64,000 bases of DNA from an uncultured Sphingomonadaceae bacterium (GTDB lineage: Bacteria; Pseudomonadota; Alphaproteobacteria; Sphingomonadales; Sphingomonadaceae), in the NCBI GenBank assembly GCA_947493215.1, contig CANLQE010000001.1:1675404-1739403 (forward strand), read 5' to 3'. Numbering within the stretch: position 1 is the stretch's first letter; the number at the start of each line of letters is the position of its first letter. Shown here one piece after another: positions 38,727-46,457 of this stretch. Under the pieces are notes generated by a model. The model saw only the letters and a list, made by a program, of their open reading frames with translations. It was not told where the DNA came from and searched no databases. The position numbers and the translations under genes are program-made.

Positions 38727-39881
38727 ATGGCAACCGAAACAGATTATTATGAGCAGCTTCAGGTCGATCGCAGCTGCGACGGTGCGACGCTGAAATCATC
38801 TTATCGCAAACTGGCGATGAAATATCATCCGGATAAAAACCCTGGTGATGAAGCTGCGGAGACCAAATTCAAGTCAATCAGTGAAGCTTATGAAGTGCTG
38901 AAAGACCCACAAAAGCGCGCAGCCTATGATCAATATGGCCATGCAGCATTCACAAATGGCGGTGGTAACAATGCCGGCGGCGGTGGTTTTGGCGGCGCGG
39001 CATTTAACGATATTGGCGATATTTTTGAGACGATCTTCGGCGGCGGCGGCGGTGGCGGTGGCTTTGGTGGTCAGCAGCAACAGCGCGGCCCGGCCCGTGG
39101 CGCAGATTTGCGTTATGACATGGAAATTTCCTTGGAAGACGCTTTTCATGGCAAGCAGACCGAAATTGAAATAGACGTTTCTGTTGGTTGCGATGAATGT
39201 GACGGATCGGGCGCAGAGCCGGGCACAGGCGTAAAAACCTGCGGGACCTGCAACGGTCATGGCAAGGTGAGGGCGCAACAAGGGTTTTTTGTTGTCGAGC
39301 GGACATGCGCAAGCTGTCAGGGCCGGGGTGAAGTCATCGAAAGCCCTTGTCATGTTTGTTACGGCGAAGGCCGGGTCGACAAACCTCAGGCTCTAGAGGT
39401 TGAAATACCCGCTGGGGTCGATAGCGGGACGCGTATTCGCCTGTCCGGCAAAGGGGAAGCAGGCGCGCGGGGCGCCCCTCCGGGTGATCTCTATATTTTC
39501 CTTCACCTTGAACGGCATGATCTTTTTGAGCGAGAAGGTACGACCTTATTCACTCGCGCACCGATCAGTTTTTCGCTGGCTGCGCTTGGTGGGGAGATTA
39601 TCATCCCTGGACTAGACGGCACAAAGCACGAAATTCGTATTCCGGCCGGCATTCAATCCGGCAAACAAATTCGTCAACGCGGTGCCGGTATGCCCGTCCT
39701 GCGTGGTCGCGGCAATGGGGATATGGTAGTGCAGGTAGAGGTGGAAACGCCAACCAAGCTGTCTTCGCGGCAAAAAGAATTGCTGCGAGAGTTTCAGGAA
39801 ACCGAGACTGGCGATGAAAGCCCGAATAGCAGCGGTTTCTTTTCGAAAATAAAAGAAGCTTGGGACGGCTTGGCTGAATAA
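38727..39881 (+). CDS. dnaJ: Co-chaperone DnaJ (Hsp40)
   Basis: 384 residues, class I DnaJ. J domain with YHPDKNPGD (HPD motif, about 33-35), a Gly-rich linker (about 75-115), four CxxCxGxG-type zinc motifs (CDECDGSGA, CGTCNGHG, CASCQGRG, CHVCYGEG) and C-terminal peptide-binding domains. It stimulates DnaK ATPase. GAGG lies about 8 bases upstream of the ATG. Usual dnaK-dnaJ order. Confidence 0.97.
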   Translation: MATETDYYEQLQVDRSCDGATLKSSYRKLAMKYHPDKNPGDEAAETKFKSISEAYEVLKDPQKRAAYDQYGHAAFTNGGGNNAGGGGFGGAAFNDIGDIFETIFGGGGGGGGFGGQQQQRGPARGADLRYDMEISLEDAFHGKQTEIEIDVSVGCDECDGSGAEPGTGVKTCGTCNGHGKVRAQQGFFVVERTCASCQGRGEVIESPCHVCYGEGRVDKPQALEVEIPAGVDSGTRIRLSGKGEAGARGAPPGDLYIFLHLERHDLFEREGTTLFTRAPISFSLAALGGEIIIPGLDGTKHEIRIPAGIQSGKQIRQRGAGMPVLRGRGNGDMVVQVEVETPTKLSSRQKELLREFQETETGDESPNSSGFFSKIKEAWDGLAE

Positions 39882-40198
39882 GCGCAGCGCCACTGCTTGA
39901 ATATGTGCGATCATATAGATTGATGTCTTCGGTCTTTGGCCAAATGTGGCATGCGATGGACACGCAATTGTTGGAGAAGAGGGCGATCACAGTAAGGACC
40001 AGCTAACGGAAATCGCCCCCATCCAATTCGAGTTAAACCGACCGCTCATTGTGGGGATGATTAATGCGGAGTTTAACAAATTTAGGCAGTTCAAAGTGCC
40101 TAAATAAGTTTACGGGCTTTCCAAACCTGGATTAACCACCATGCCAATTTTTAATTTTGATTTTTCTGCAGCAACCCAAAGACGCAGTGGAAATGCGT
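39882..40198. other. Intergenic region after dnaJ
   Basis: 317 bases without a convincing gene. The only structure I see is an 8-base inverted repeat, TTTAGGCA (40081-40088) with TGCCTAAA (40097-40104). It could be a terminator stem without a T-run or an operator. Confidence 0.4.
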
Positions 40199-40357
40199 TT
40201 ATGGCTGCTTGAGACAGTCAATCGCTTCTGAAATTTTGATCGCTGGAACAGAAAGCTTCATGGCATCAAATTCAGTTAAGATCTGTTCGAGTAACGCGAT
40301 AATTTCAGCTTTTTGCGGTGTTTTTTCACCAACTGAAATTTGTTCGAAATTTTTCAT
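40199..40357 (-). CDS. Small helical protein, paralogue of the one at 43.5 kb
   Basis: 52 residues, ATG at 40357 (weak ribosome site). Key part KAEIIALLEQILTEFDAMK then SVPAIKISEAIDCLKQP. It aligns by eye with the protein at 43454-43618 (KIDILALVERLEGILEILD, then SIAAIKVEEAINALRR), sharing the I-x-ALxE pattern and AIKxxEAIxxL near the end. The two paralogues lie in the same orientation at either side of the RadC-like block. The plus-strand frame over the same bases is less likely coding. Function unknown. Confidence 0.55.
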   Translation of the reverse strand: MKNFEQISVGEKTPQKAEIIALLEQILTEFDAMKLSVPAIKISEAIDCLKQP

Positions 40358-40699
40358 CACATGTCATCCAATGCCTTTGGGGTACCCAATTCACAGCAGG
40401 GAGGCCGATAATCTACTCGAAGTCGAATCTTCCCATAGCGCAGCGAATATTAACCTAGACTGTCAAAATCTTTGAATTGTAACAGAATATATCTTAATGT
40501 AATACATATGTAAAATAACAACTGTATAAGTCATATTTTAATACAGATATAATTTCTTGTATTTAACTGATCACTGATCTTGAAGTTCGACAGTTGGTTG
40601 AAGCTGGTGGCCATCCGGTCGAAATTATATTTAGTTTTTTAGCTAGTTGCCTATCCTCGAATGAGAACGTATATTACAACTGTTTCGTGGGGATTATTA
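40358..40699. other. AT-rich upstream region of the HTH gene
   Basis: 342 AT-rich bases without a supported gene, presumed to hold promoters for the plus-strand HTH gene and the minus-strand 52-residue ORF. GGGGA at 40689-40693 is the ribosome site that decides the GTG start at 40700. No clear -35/-10 pair stands out to me. Confidence 0.45.
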
Positions 40700-41215
40700 G
40701 TGGTCCAGTTTGAAATTGAAGCCGCACGTGTTGCGAAGCTAACTGAGAAGCAGCGGGAATGTTTGCATCTTGTAGTCCTGCGAAAATCATCAAAAGAAAT
40801 TGCACGGATTCTGAACATATCCAAACCGGCTGTGGATCAACGCCTTGATAGCGCTCGCCGTACGTTGGATGTGGCGACGCGGGATCAGGCCGCAATTGTC
40901 TATGCGCGTGCTGCTGGGGACTATGATCGGATCATATATGATCCGGCCTATCTTCCATCTAACCCTGAAATAGCGGCAAAAGCTTCTCAGGGCGAACAAT
41001 CTGAGTCGTTCATGTTGGAAGAGGCAGCCGTACCATACGGTTTTAATTCTTCCCATGAATCTGATTTTATTTTGCAAGCCTTGAAGGAACCGAGTGGTGA
41101 TCTGGGTACCGTTCAAAGATTGGTTATCATCGTCGGCATGACCGTCGGTATTTTGGCAATTATTTTGATCGGCCTGGCTGTCTCTCAGTCTCTTTCAGGT
41201 CTGCTGGCTGCGTAA
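40700..41215 (+). CDS. HTH (LuxR/sigma-like) protein with C-terminal membrane anchor
   Basis: 171 residues from the GTG with GGGGA 6 bases upstream; an ATG 39 bases earlier lacks a ribosome site. The HTH is KLTEKQRECLHLVVLRKSSK then EIARILNISKPAVDQRLDSARRTL (about 12-55). The middle is a Pro/Ser/Glu linker. One hydrophobic segment near the C-terminus (VQRLVIIVGMTVGILAIILIGLA, split here for length: VQRLVIIV, GMTVGILA, IILIGLA) anchors it to the inner membrane with the HTH in the cytoplasm. I recall sphingomonad homologues with the same HTH sequence, function unknown. First gene of the RadC-like block. Confidence 0.82.
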   Translation: MVQFEIEAARVAKLTEKQRECLHLVVLRKSSKEIARILNISKPAVDQRLDSARRTLDVATRDQAAIVYARAAGDYDRIIYDPAYLPSNPEIAAKASQGEQSESFMLEEAAVPYGFNSSHESDFILQALKEPSGDLGTVQRLVIIVGMTVGILAIILIGLAVSQSLSGLLAA

Positions 41216-41279
41216 GCCGACTTCAGACCTAGCCTTAAATTTAATTTTTGGAATTCGCGTTTCGCGGAAGGGGAATTTT

Positions 41280-41615
41280 ATGTCTTACGAAATCAAAAAA
41301 GCTACAGATCAAATCGGCCAAGATATGCCGCATACGGAATATAGTATCGATCAAGCCCTTGTTTCTGTTTCTAACCTAATGTCCACACTCGTCAACGCTC
41401 GCTTGACCACGGGTGTCCCAGCTTCGACCGGGCAGGCGGCGATACTTCGCCTAGCCAAAGCGCAAATGGCGCTTGTTGATGCGAGCAGCGACGTATTGCG
41501 TGTGCATGGTGAGTTGAAGAAAATTGGAAAAGAATATTCTGGTCCCGACCTGCATGAATGTCCACCAGCCCAAGCTTCTGCAAAAGAAGATTTGAAGCTA
41601 ACCGTAGTCGCATAA
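41280..41615 (+). CDS. Conserved hypothetical protein of the RadC-like block
   Basis: 111 residues, soluble and mostly helical: IDQALVSVSNLMSTLVNAR, STGQAAILRLAKAQMALVD and ASSDVLRVHGELKKIG. AAGGGG lies 6 bases upstream of the ATG. A C-terminal ECPPAQASAKEDL segment is likely unstructured. I do not recognise a characterised family. It follows the HTH gene by 64 bases and precedes the four-helix membrane protein; I infer a common operon. Confidence 0.7.
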   Translation: MSYEIKKATDQIGQDMPHTEYSIDQALVSVSNLMSTLVNARLTTGVPASTGQAAILRLAKAQMALVDASSDVLRVHGELKKIGKEYSGPDLHECPPAQASAKEDLKLTVVA

Positions 41616-41662
41616 GTGATCAAACGGTTGACACAAATGACCCAGCATGTTCGGGATAGGCA

Positions 41663-42100
41663 ATGCGAGTTGCAATTTATCTCCTCCTCTTCAGCGCTTG
41701 CGCCTTGTATGCGCTGTTTCGCGGAGGAGGTCCTGAGCGTTGGGTTTCTGGCATCTTCATTGCGATGGTGGCATTCGACCCATTGGTCCATACGTTTACG
41801 CCGGCTGAATATGCAAAAATGGATCCCGGACATTTCGTCATTGATTTTTTCGCATGGGTTACGTTCCTTGCGATTTCATTGCGAGCAAGAAGGTTCTGGC
41901 CACTATGCGTAGTCTCGCTTCAAACCATAGCTCTGGTGGCGCATTTGGCAAAGCTGATGGATGTGTCGATACATCCACTGGCATATTTGATCATGCAGGT
42001 CGCTTCTTCCTATCCCTCGTTGATAACGCTGGCGATCGGAACCTATTGTCATCAGCGCAGGTTGAAGGCGAACGGGATCGATCCGTCCTGGCGCAGCTGA
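41663..42100 (+). CDS. Small four-helix membrane protein of the RadC-like block
   Basis: 145 residues with hydrophobic segments at about 3-19, 28-43, 60-78 and 83-125. Charged N- and C-terminal ends (HQRRLKANGIDPSWRS). No known motif. Its 3' part overlaps the start of the RadC-like frame by about 55 bases if the TTG at 42046 is used. The overlap suggests translational coupling with the JAB protein. Function unknown. Confidence 0.68.
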   Translation: MRVAIYLLLFSACALYALFRGGGPERWVSGIFIAMVAFDPLVHTFTPAEYAKMDPGHFVIDFFAWVTFLAISLRARRFWPLCVVSLQTIALVAHLAKLMDVSIHPLAYLIMQVASSYPSLITLAIGTYCHQRRLKANGIDPSWRS

Positions 42101-42672
42101 TAGCGTCGGTGGCCCCTGACAAGGCCATCACATTATCAACGGCACTGCTGGAGGAATTTGGATCAATTGGTCGGATACTGTCAGAGTCGGAGGAAGCATT
42201 ACGGCGTATATTAGGGTCACAGGACGCCGTGATTAACTTGCTTATGGCTACCGAAAAACTGCTCATGGCGCAGTTGCGAAGCGAATTGCCCAAAAAGCTA
42301 GTGTCAGCGACTGATGAAAGGCTGATTAGATATTTGCAGGGCAGCATGGGGTCTTTGGCCGTCGAAACCATGCGGGTCCTGTTTTTGGATAATGGCAATA
42401 GGTTATTAAGTGATCAGGAGTTTGGCAATGGGACCCCGGGCAAAATAATCGTGCAACCCAGGTCCATATTGAAACGAGCCCTGGAGTTGAATGCCAGTGC
42501 GGTCATATTAATACACAATCACCCTGCCGGTGACGTAAAACCCAGTCAATCAGACATAAAATTCACAATTTCGATCAGGACGTTGTGCCGAGAACTGGAG
42601 ATAAAATTGCATGATCATATCATTATCGCCGGCAACAACTGGTCGAGCTTTCGTAAAATGAAATTGTTATGA
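42046..42672 (+). CDS. RadC-like JAB-domain protein
   Basis: 208 residues from the TTG at 42046 (GGAAC just upstream); GTG at 42109 or upstream ATGs at 41854 and 41905 are alternatives, but the latter two would overlap the preceding gene by about 200 bases or more. The JAB/MPN+ zinc site is HNHPAGDVKPSQSD (157-170 from this start), with the conserved Glu in LAVETMRV. The N-terminal part (VAPDKAITLSTALLEEFGS) resembles the helical part of RadC but without clear helix-hairpin-helix motifs. RadC-family function is unsettled. Stop overlaps the next ATG (ATGA). Confidence 0.75.
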   Translation: MSSAQVEGERDRSVLAQLIASVAPDKAITLSTALLEEFGSIGRILSESEEALRRILGSQDAVINLLMATEKLLMAQLRSELPKKLVSATDERLIRYLQGSMGSLAVETMRVLFLDNGNRLLSDQEFGNGTPGKIIVQPRSILKRALELNASAVILIHNHPAGDVKPSQSDIKFTISIRTLCRELEIKLHDHIIIAGNNWSSFRKMKLL

Positions 42673-43013
42673 TGGATCGAATAATAGATAGCTCCGTAGA
42701 ACGGGCACAACAATTTCTGGCTATGCAGCGCAAACGAAGCCTGTTCTTTTCGAACGACGGTCTGTTTGGCGATCCCGCATGGGAGCTGTTGCTCGAAATA
42801 TATATCGCGACAGAACAGCATCAATGCGTTTCAAAATCAGACCTTCTTGAAAACTTGTCAACGACAGATGCGATCGCATCGCGTTGGATCACTGTTTTTT
42901 CGAACCATGAACTTATTGTCCATTGTGGTAAGCATGGCGCCGATTGTATTTGCATGACAGACGATGCGCGTGGGCAATGCGTTGCCTATTTGGATGCGGT
43001 GATGGATTTGTAG
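42669..43013 (+). CDS. Small winged-helix protein (MarR-like)
   Basis: 114 residues, starts in the RadC-like stop (ATGATGG). FGDPAWELLLEIYIATEQHQ then CVSKSDLLENLSTTDAIASRWI forms the HTH, and the wing CMTDDARGQCVAYLDAVMD follows. I recall sphingomonad homologues with FGDPAWDMLLDL and MarR-like annotation. Probable DNA-binding regulator of the block. It is the last gene coupled to the RadC-like protein. Confidence 0.72.
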   Translation: MMDRIIDSSVERAQQFLAMQRKRSLFFSNDGLFGDPAWELLLEIYIATEQHQCVSKSDLLENLSTTDAIASRWITVFSNHELIVHCGKHGADCICMTDDARGQCVAYLDAVMDL

Positions 43014-43055
43014 CTTGTCAGCCATCTCAACAAAAATGATCTGATCGAAATTTTC

Positions 43056-43070
43056 TTAAGCACGGCTTAA
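43056..43070. promoter_or_regulatory. Candidate CtrA box
   Basis: TTAA-GCACGGC-TTAA: two TTAA half-sites with exactly 7 bases between, the CtrA spacing (TTAA-N7-TTAA). It lies 62 bases before the ATG of the exported protein gene. Seen directly; CtrA control is inference, since a match to an eight-base AT-rich pattern arises by chance fairly often. Confidence 0.35.
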
Positions 43071-43132
43071 ATTTATCTTGTCGTGACCGTTACTGCCTCT
43101 GAATCATTTCGGTATCAGAAGGGGCAGGCGAT

Positions 43133-43444
43133 ATGACCCACGTTTGCCAACTGGCGGCGTTGTTTCGCAAAGCGGGTGCAAAACTTACGGTCATATCCAT
43201 ATTGGCCTGTGCAATGATGATCCCTGTAAGAGCAGCAGACAAATCGAACCGAAAAAGCAATGTCGCTGCGACGGCTTCTGCCACCGCCAAAATTCATCAG
43301 CGCTTTGAGGTCCGATCAGAGAGCTTGTCGGAACCGCGCAATCATGGTGATGAAAGCTTACCGGATATCAGCTTTCAAGATTGCGATGCCGCGGTTCGGA
43401 AACTGCTTAAGGATTGTGTTTTTATAATCTATGAAATTCAATAG
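43133..43444 (+). CDS. Small exported protein
   Basis: 103 residues. N-terminal signal (RKAGAKLTVISILACAMMIP to VRAADK, cleavage near residue 35). The mature part has ASATAKIHQRFEVRSESL, a pattern similar to small exported sphingomonad proteins I recall, and a C-terminal CDAAVRKLLKDCVFIIYEIQ with two cysteines that could form a disulfide. No known domain. A CtrA-like box is upstream. Convergent with the 54-residue ORF. Confidence 0.6.
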   Translation: MTHVCQLAALFRKAGAKLTVISILACAMMIPVRAADKSNRKSNVAATASATAKIHQRFEVRSESLSEPRNHGDESLPDISFQDCDAAVRKLLKDCVFIIYEIQ

Positions 43445-43453
43445 TCGAGACGA

Positions 43454-43618
43454 TTACCGATTGTCGGTTTTCTCGGACAGAAGTTCTGCCCGTCGTAGCG
43501 CATTAATGGCTTCCTCGACTTTGATTGCCGCTATCGAATGACCATTTTCATCTAAGATTTCCAGAATTCCTTCGAGCCTTTCTACCAAAGCAAGTATGTC
43601 GATTTTGCTATTATTCAT
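43454..43618 (-). CDS. Small helical protein, paralogue of the one at 40.2 kb
   Basis: 54 residues from the ATG giving MNNSKIDILALVERLEG; a longer frame up to 43708 lacks a ribosome site and has no counterpart in the paralogue. GILEILDENGHSIAAIKVEEAINALRRAELL matches the 52-residue protein at 40.2 kb in length and pattern (the longer string is given in two parts: GILEILDENGHS, IAAIKVEEAINALRR). Two amphipathic helices are expected. Function unknown. Confidence 0.6.
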   Translation of the reverse strand: MNNSKIDILALVERLEGILEILDENGHSIAAIKVEEAINALRRAELLSEKTDNR

Positions 43619-43948
43619 ACTGATCGACAGCGCCTTTCCTGGGGTAACGAAGCTGGCATAGTTCAAATTTTTATCACTAGATTCAAAAGACGAAACAGTA
43701 AGTAACATCTGTTAACGTCAAGTCCACTAATTGCAACTGCTTGCAATTTCAACAAAAATTGCGCGTGTGTGGCAAGAAGTGACAAATTATTAAGATATAT
43801 CTCAAACTGATCCGCGAATATTAGGGTAGCTATTTGCCGATGGATCGCGACCGGGGATCCACAATCCCGGTTATAATCACGCTTATATTGACCCTCAAGG
43901 TTAATGTTTTTCTCTGTCGCCGTTAACCAAGGCACGAAAGGGAAACAA
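43619..43948. other. Divergent intergenic region before the transhydrogenase gene
   Basis: 330 AT-rich bases with no convincing gene. It should hold the promoters of the transhydrogenase gene (plus) and the 54-residue ORF (minus). AAAGGGAAA just before 43949 is the ribosome site for the transhydrogenase. Confidence 0.4.
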
Positions 43949-45370
43949 ATGGCTGATTTTGACTATGATTTCGTAATAATTGGAGGCGGTCCCGCTGGAC
44001 GCAGAGCGGCAATTCAAGCGTCGAAGCTTGGCAAATCTGTTGCCATCGTTGACGATCAAAAGAAAATAGGCGGCGTTTCTGTACATACTGGAACCTTGCC
44101 ATCGAAAACGATCAGGGAATCGGTTCTGTCAGTTACCGGGTGGCGCGACCAACATTTCAAATCGGGACGCCAGCGAGACGGGACAGATGTTACACAAAAT
44201 TCCATTGCTTCCCGTCTTTCCACAACTCTTGGTGATGAAGTCGAGGTGATTGATAGCCAGCTATGCCGTAACAACATTGCCACGCTAAAAGGTAAGGCGA
44301 AGTTTGCAGGGCCCAACAAGCTTGCGGTCTCTCAATCCGTTCAAGGTAAGAAAACAAGTTATACTGTTACGGCAGAAAAGTTTCTAATTGCCGTTGGTAC
44401 GAAACCTTACCGGCCAAATCATATTCCGTTTAATGGCACTACCGTGGTCGATAGCGATTGCATTGCGGCCAACATGCCGATGCCGAAATCGATCATAGTT
44501 GTTGGTGGCGGCGTCATTGGTCTGGAATATGCGACGATATTTTCCACGCTCGAAATTCCGGTAACAGTCGTAGAGGCGCGTGAAAATATATTGGAATTTA
44601 TCGACCGCGATATTATTGCGAACTTTACACATCAGCTGTCCGAACGCGGGATCAGTCTTCGTCTAGGCAGAGCGATCAAAACGATCGAACTGGACCAAAA
44701 CGATAACCCACATGTTGAACTGGATGATGGCCGTCAGCTTCGTGCCGAGATGCTGCTTTTTACCGCAGGTCGTGTCGGCGCTGTAGACAAGCTCGGCCTT
44801 GATAAAATTGGTATTGAGCCGGATAATAGAGGGCGATTGTCGGTAGATCCGAAAACGCTGCAGACATCGCAACCCCATATTTATGCGGCTGGAGATATTA
44901 TCGGCTTTCCGGCCTTGGCGTCGACTTCGATGGAGCAGGGCAGGCTGGCAGCCTGTCACGCATTTGATCATCCGATCCATTGTTCTGAGCACAGCTTCCC
45001 ATTGGGCATATATTCGATTCCCGAGATTGCGAGCATTGGACTTTCCGAAGAAGAAGCACGCGGCAAGGGCATGCAAGTCGAGATTGGCGTTGCGAGATTT
45101 CAGGAAACATCCCGCGGCCATATATTGGGCAATTGCAAAGGTATGCTGAAATGTATTTTTAATCTGAATGATCGAAAATTACTGGGCGTGCATATTGTAG
45201 GTGAGGGCGCGACAGAGCTTATTCATATCGGTCAAGCGGTCCTCAATCTCGATGGTGGCATCGATTATTTGTCCGATACAGTTTTTAACTTTCCAACATT
45301 AGCCGAGGCATACAAGGTTGCTGCGTTAGATGCGTACAATCGGATGCCGCAACCCAGATTGAGAGCATGA
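43949..45370 (+). CDS. sthA: Si-specific NAD(P)+ transhydrogenase-like flavoprotein
   Basis: 473 residues from the ATG after AAAGGG (an earlier ATG at 43904 lacks support). FAD site IIGGGPAGRRAAIQAS (10-25), second Rossmann site VVGGGVIGLEYATIFSTLE, and TPHIYAAGDIIGFP-type FAD segment near residue 315 (QPHIYAAGDIIG). The C-terminal dimerisation domain is present. The redox loop reads GGVSVHTGTLPSK (41-53); the Cys found in many SthA and all dithiol reductases is Ser, so it has no redox-active cysteine. It transfers hydride between NADPH and NAD+. One base separates it from the diguanylate cyclase gene. Confidence 0.88.
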   Translation: MADFDYDFVIIGGGPAGRRAAIQASKLGKSVAIVDDQKKIGGVSVHTGTLPSKTIRESVLSVTGWRDQHFKSGRQRDGTDVTQNSIASRLSTTLGDEVEVIDSQLCRNNIATLKGKAKFAGPNKLAVSQSVQGKKTSYTVTAEKFLIAVGTKPYRPNHIPFNGTTVVDSDCIAANMPMPKSIIVVGGGVIGLEYATIFSTLEIPVTVVEARENILEFIDRDIIANFTHQLSERGISLRLGRAIKTIELDQNDNPHVELDDGRQLRAEMLLFTAGRVGAVDKLGLDKIGIEPDNRGRLSVDPKTLQTSQPHIYAAGDIIGFPALASTSMEQGRLAACHAFDHPIHCSEHSFPLGIYSIPEIASIGLSEEEARGKGMQVEIGVARFQETSRGHILGNCKGMLKCIFNLNDRKLLGVHIVGEGATELIHIGQAVLNLDGGIDYLSDTVFNFPTLAEAYKVAALDAYNRMPQPRLRA

Positions 45371-45371
45371 C

Positions 45372-46457
45372 GTGAAACTAGATATCAAAAATATACTGGA
45401 AAACTATTTCAGCGAAAATAACGGCGACGACACATGTCCTGTTTGCATAGAAAATGAAGGCGAAAAGTCTCCGCTTTATGCTATCGCTAGTTTCATTCGT
45501 CAGCATAATCTCACCCTGTCTTCCGGTAACTTGGAATTGGCCTGGGAATATATTTGCGGTGGGAAGAGCGTTCTCAAGAACGAGATTATGGGGCTGTCTT
45601 CTGCTGGACGTCTCGACAATGCCGCTGCTCAACAGTTGCATGAGAAATATTTGCGATCAGACATTGGCGTCCATATTGATAAGATATTGATGCAGGCCAT
45701 AGAGCATATTCGTAATACCACGCGGATCATTGATGATGGAAATAAAAACACCATCGAATGTGAAACAAACTTGATCGAGCACGCTGATAATATCCGCGCT
45801 GGGTCTGGAAATATCGATACTGCTATCCAGAAACTGCTCGATCTTTCGCAACTAATGGTCGAATCCACACGTGAAAACAGAGAGCAAATCGCGGAGACCA
45901 ATGAGAAATTGGCCAGCTTGCAAGACGAATTGGAGCAAGCAAGAAATGAAGCCGATTTCGATCAGCTAACCAAGCTCCCGAACCGGCGAAAATTTGAACG
46001 TACTTTGGATGCAAGCATAGAGAAGCTTCATAAAGATGATCAGCCGCTGGTCTTATCTTTCATCGACATTGATCACTTTAAGAAGGTCAACGATTCATTT
46101 GGTCATGAATGTGGCGACCGGGTTCTCAGACTTGTTGCTGATGAGCTATCATCTCTGTCGAACAGCAAATGTCATACATCGCGCTATGGCGGAGAAGAAT
46201 TTGCCGTTATTTTTGAAGATGTCGATGTTGACGAAGTATGCCGCAGGATTGACGAATGCCGTGAGGTTTTGGCACGTCGCGAACTTGTGGATCTGGAGTC
46301 CGGCAGTGCGGTGGGCAAGGTTACCTTTTCCGCTGGAGTTGCCCAGGGCCTTGAGACAGATACAAAACGCTCTCTCCTCAGGAAGGCAGATTTGGCGCTG
46401 TACGAAGCCAAATCTCAGGGGCGTAACAACGTTATGACCTATTCCAACGGCCCATAG
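45372..46457 (+). CDS. Diguanylate cyclase (GGDEF domain)
   Basis: 361 residues from GTG one base after the sthA stop. N-terminal 160 residues are helical with CPVC at 22-25, a coiled coil at about 165-195 leads into the GGDEF domain (DQLTKLPNRRKFE, IDIDHFKKVND, RYGGEEF at 271-277). GGEEF is an active signature. No RxxD inhibitory site precedes it, since the region reads SNSKCHTSR, so feedback inhibition by c-di-GMP is not expected. It has no membrane helix. Co-expression with sthA is inferred from the one-base gap. The flagellar genes next door are a plausible target of its c-di-GMP. Confidence 0.9.
   Translation: MKLDIKNILENYFSENNGDDTCPVCIENEGEKSPLYAIASFIRQHNLTLSSGNLELAWEYICGGKSVLKNEIMGLSSAGRLDNAAAQQLHEKYLRSDIGVHIDKILMQAIEHIRNTTRIIDDGNKNTIECETNLIEHADNIRAGSGNIDTAIQKLLDLSQLMVESTRENREQIAETNEKLASLQDELEQARNEADFDQLTKLPNRRKFERTLDASIEKLHKDDQPLVLSFIDIDHFKKVNDSFGHECGDRVLRLVADELSSLSNSKCHTSRYGGEEFAVIFEDVDVDEVCRRIDECREVLARRELVDLESGSAVGKVTFSAGVAQGLETDTKRSLLRKADLALYEAKSQGRNNVMTYSNGP

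Noticed and set aside
40209-40475. 88-codon plus-strand frame
   Set aside because: Overlaps the 52-residue minus-strand ORF, which has a clear paralogue; this frame has no recognisable pattern and no ribosome site.
40000-43900. Genomic island or prophage insertion
   Set aside because: AT-richer and flanked by paralogues, but no integrase, transposase, tRNA or direct-repeat boundary is visible.
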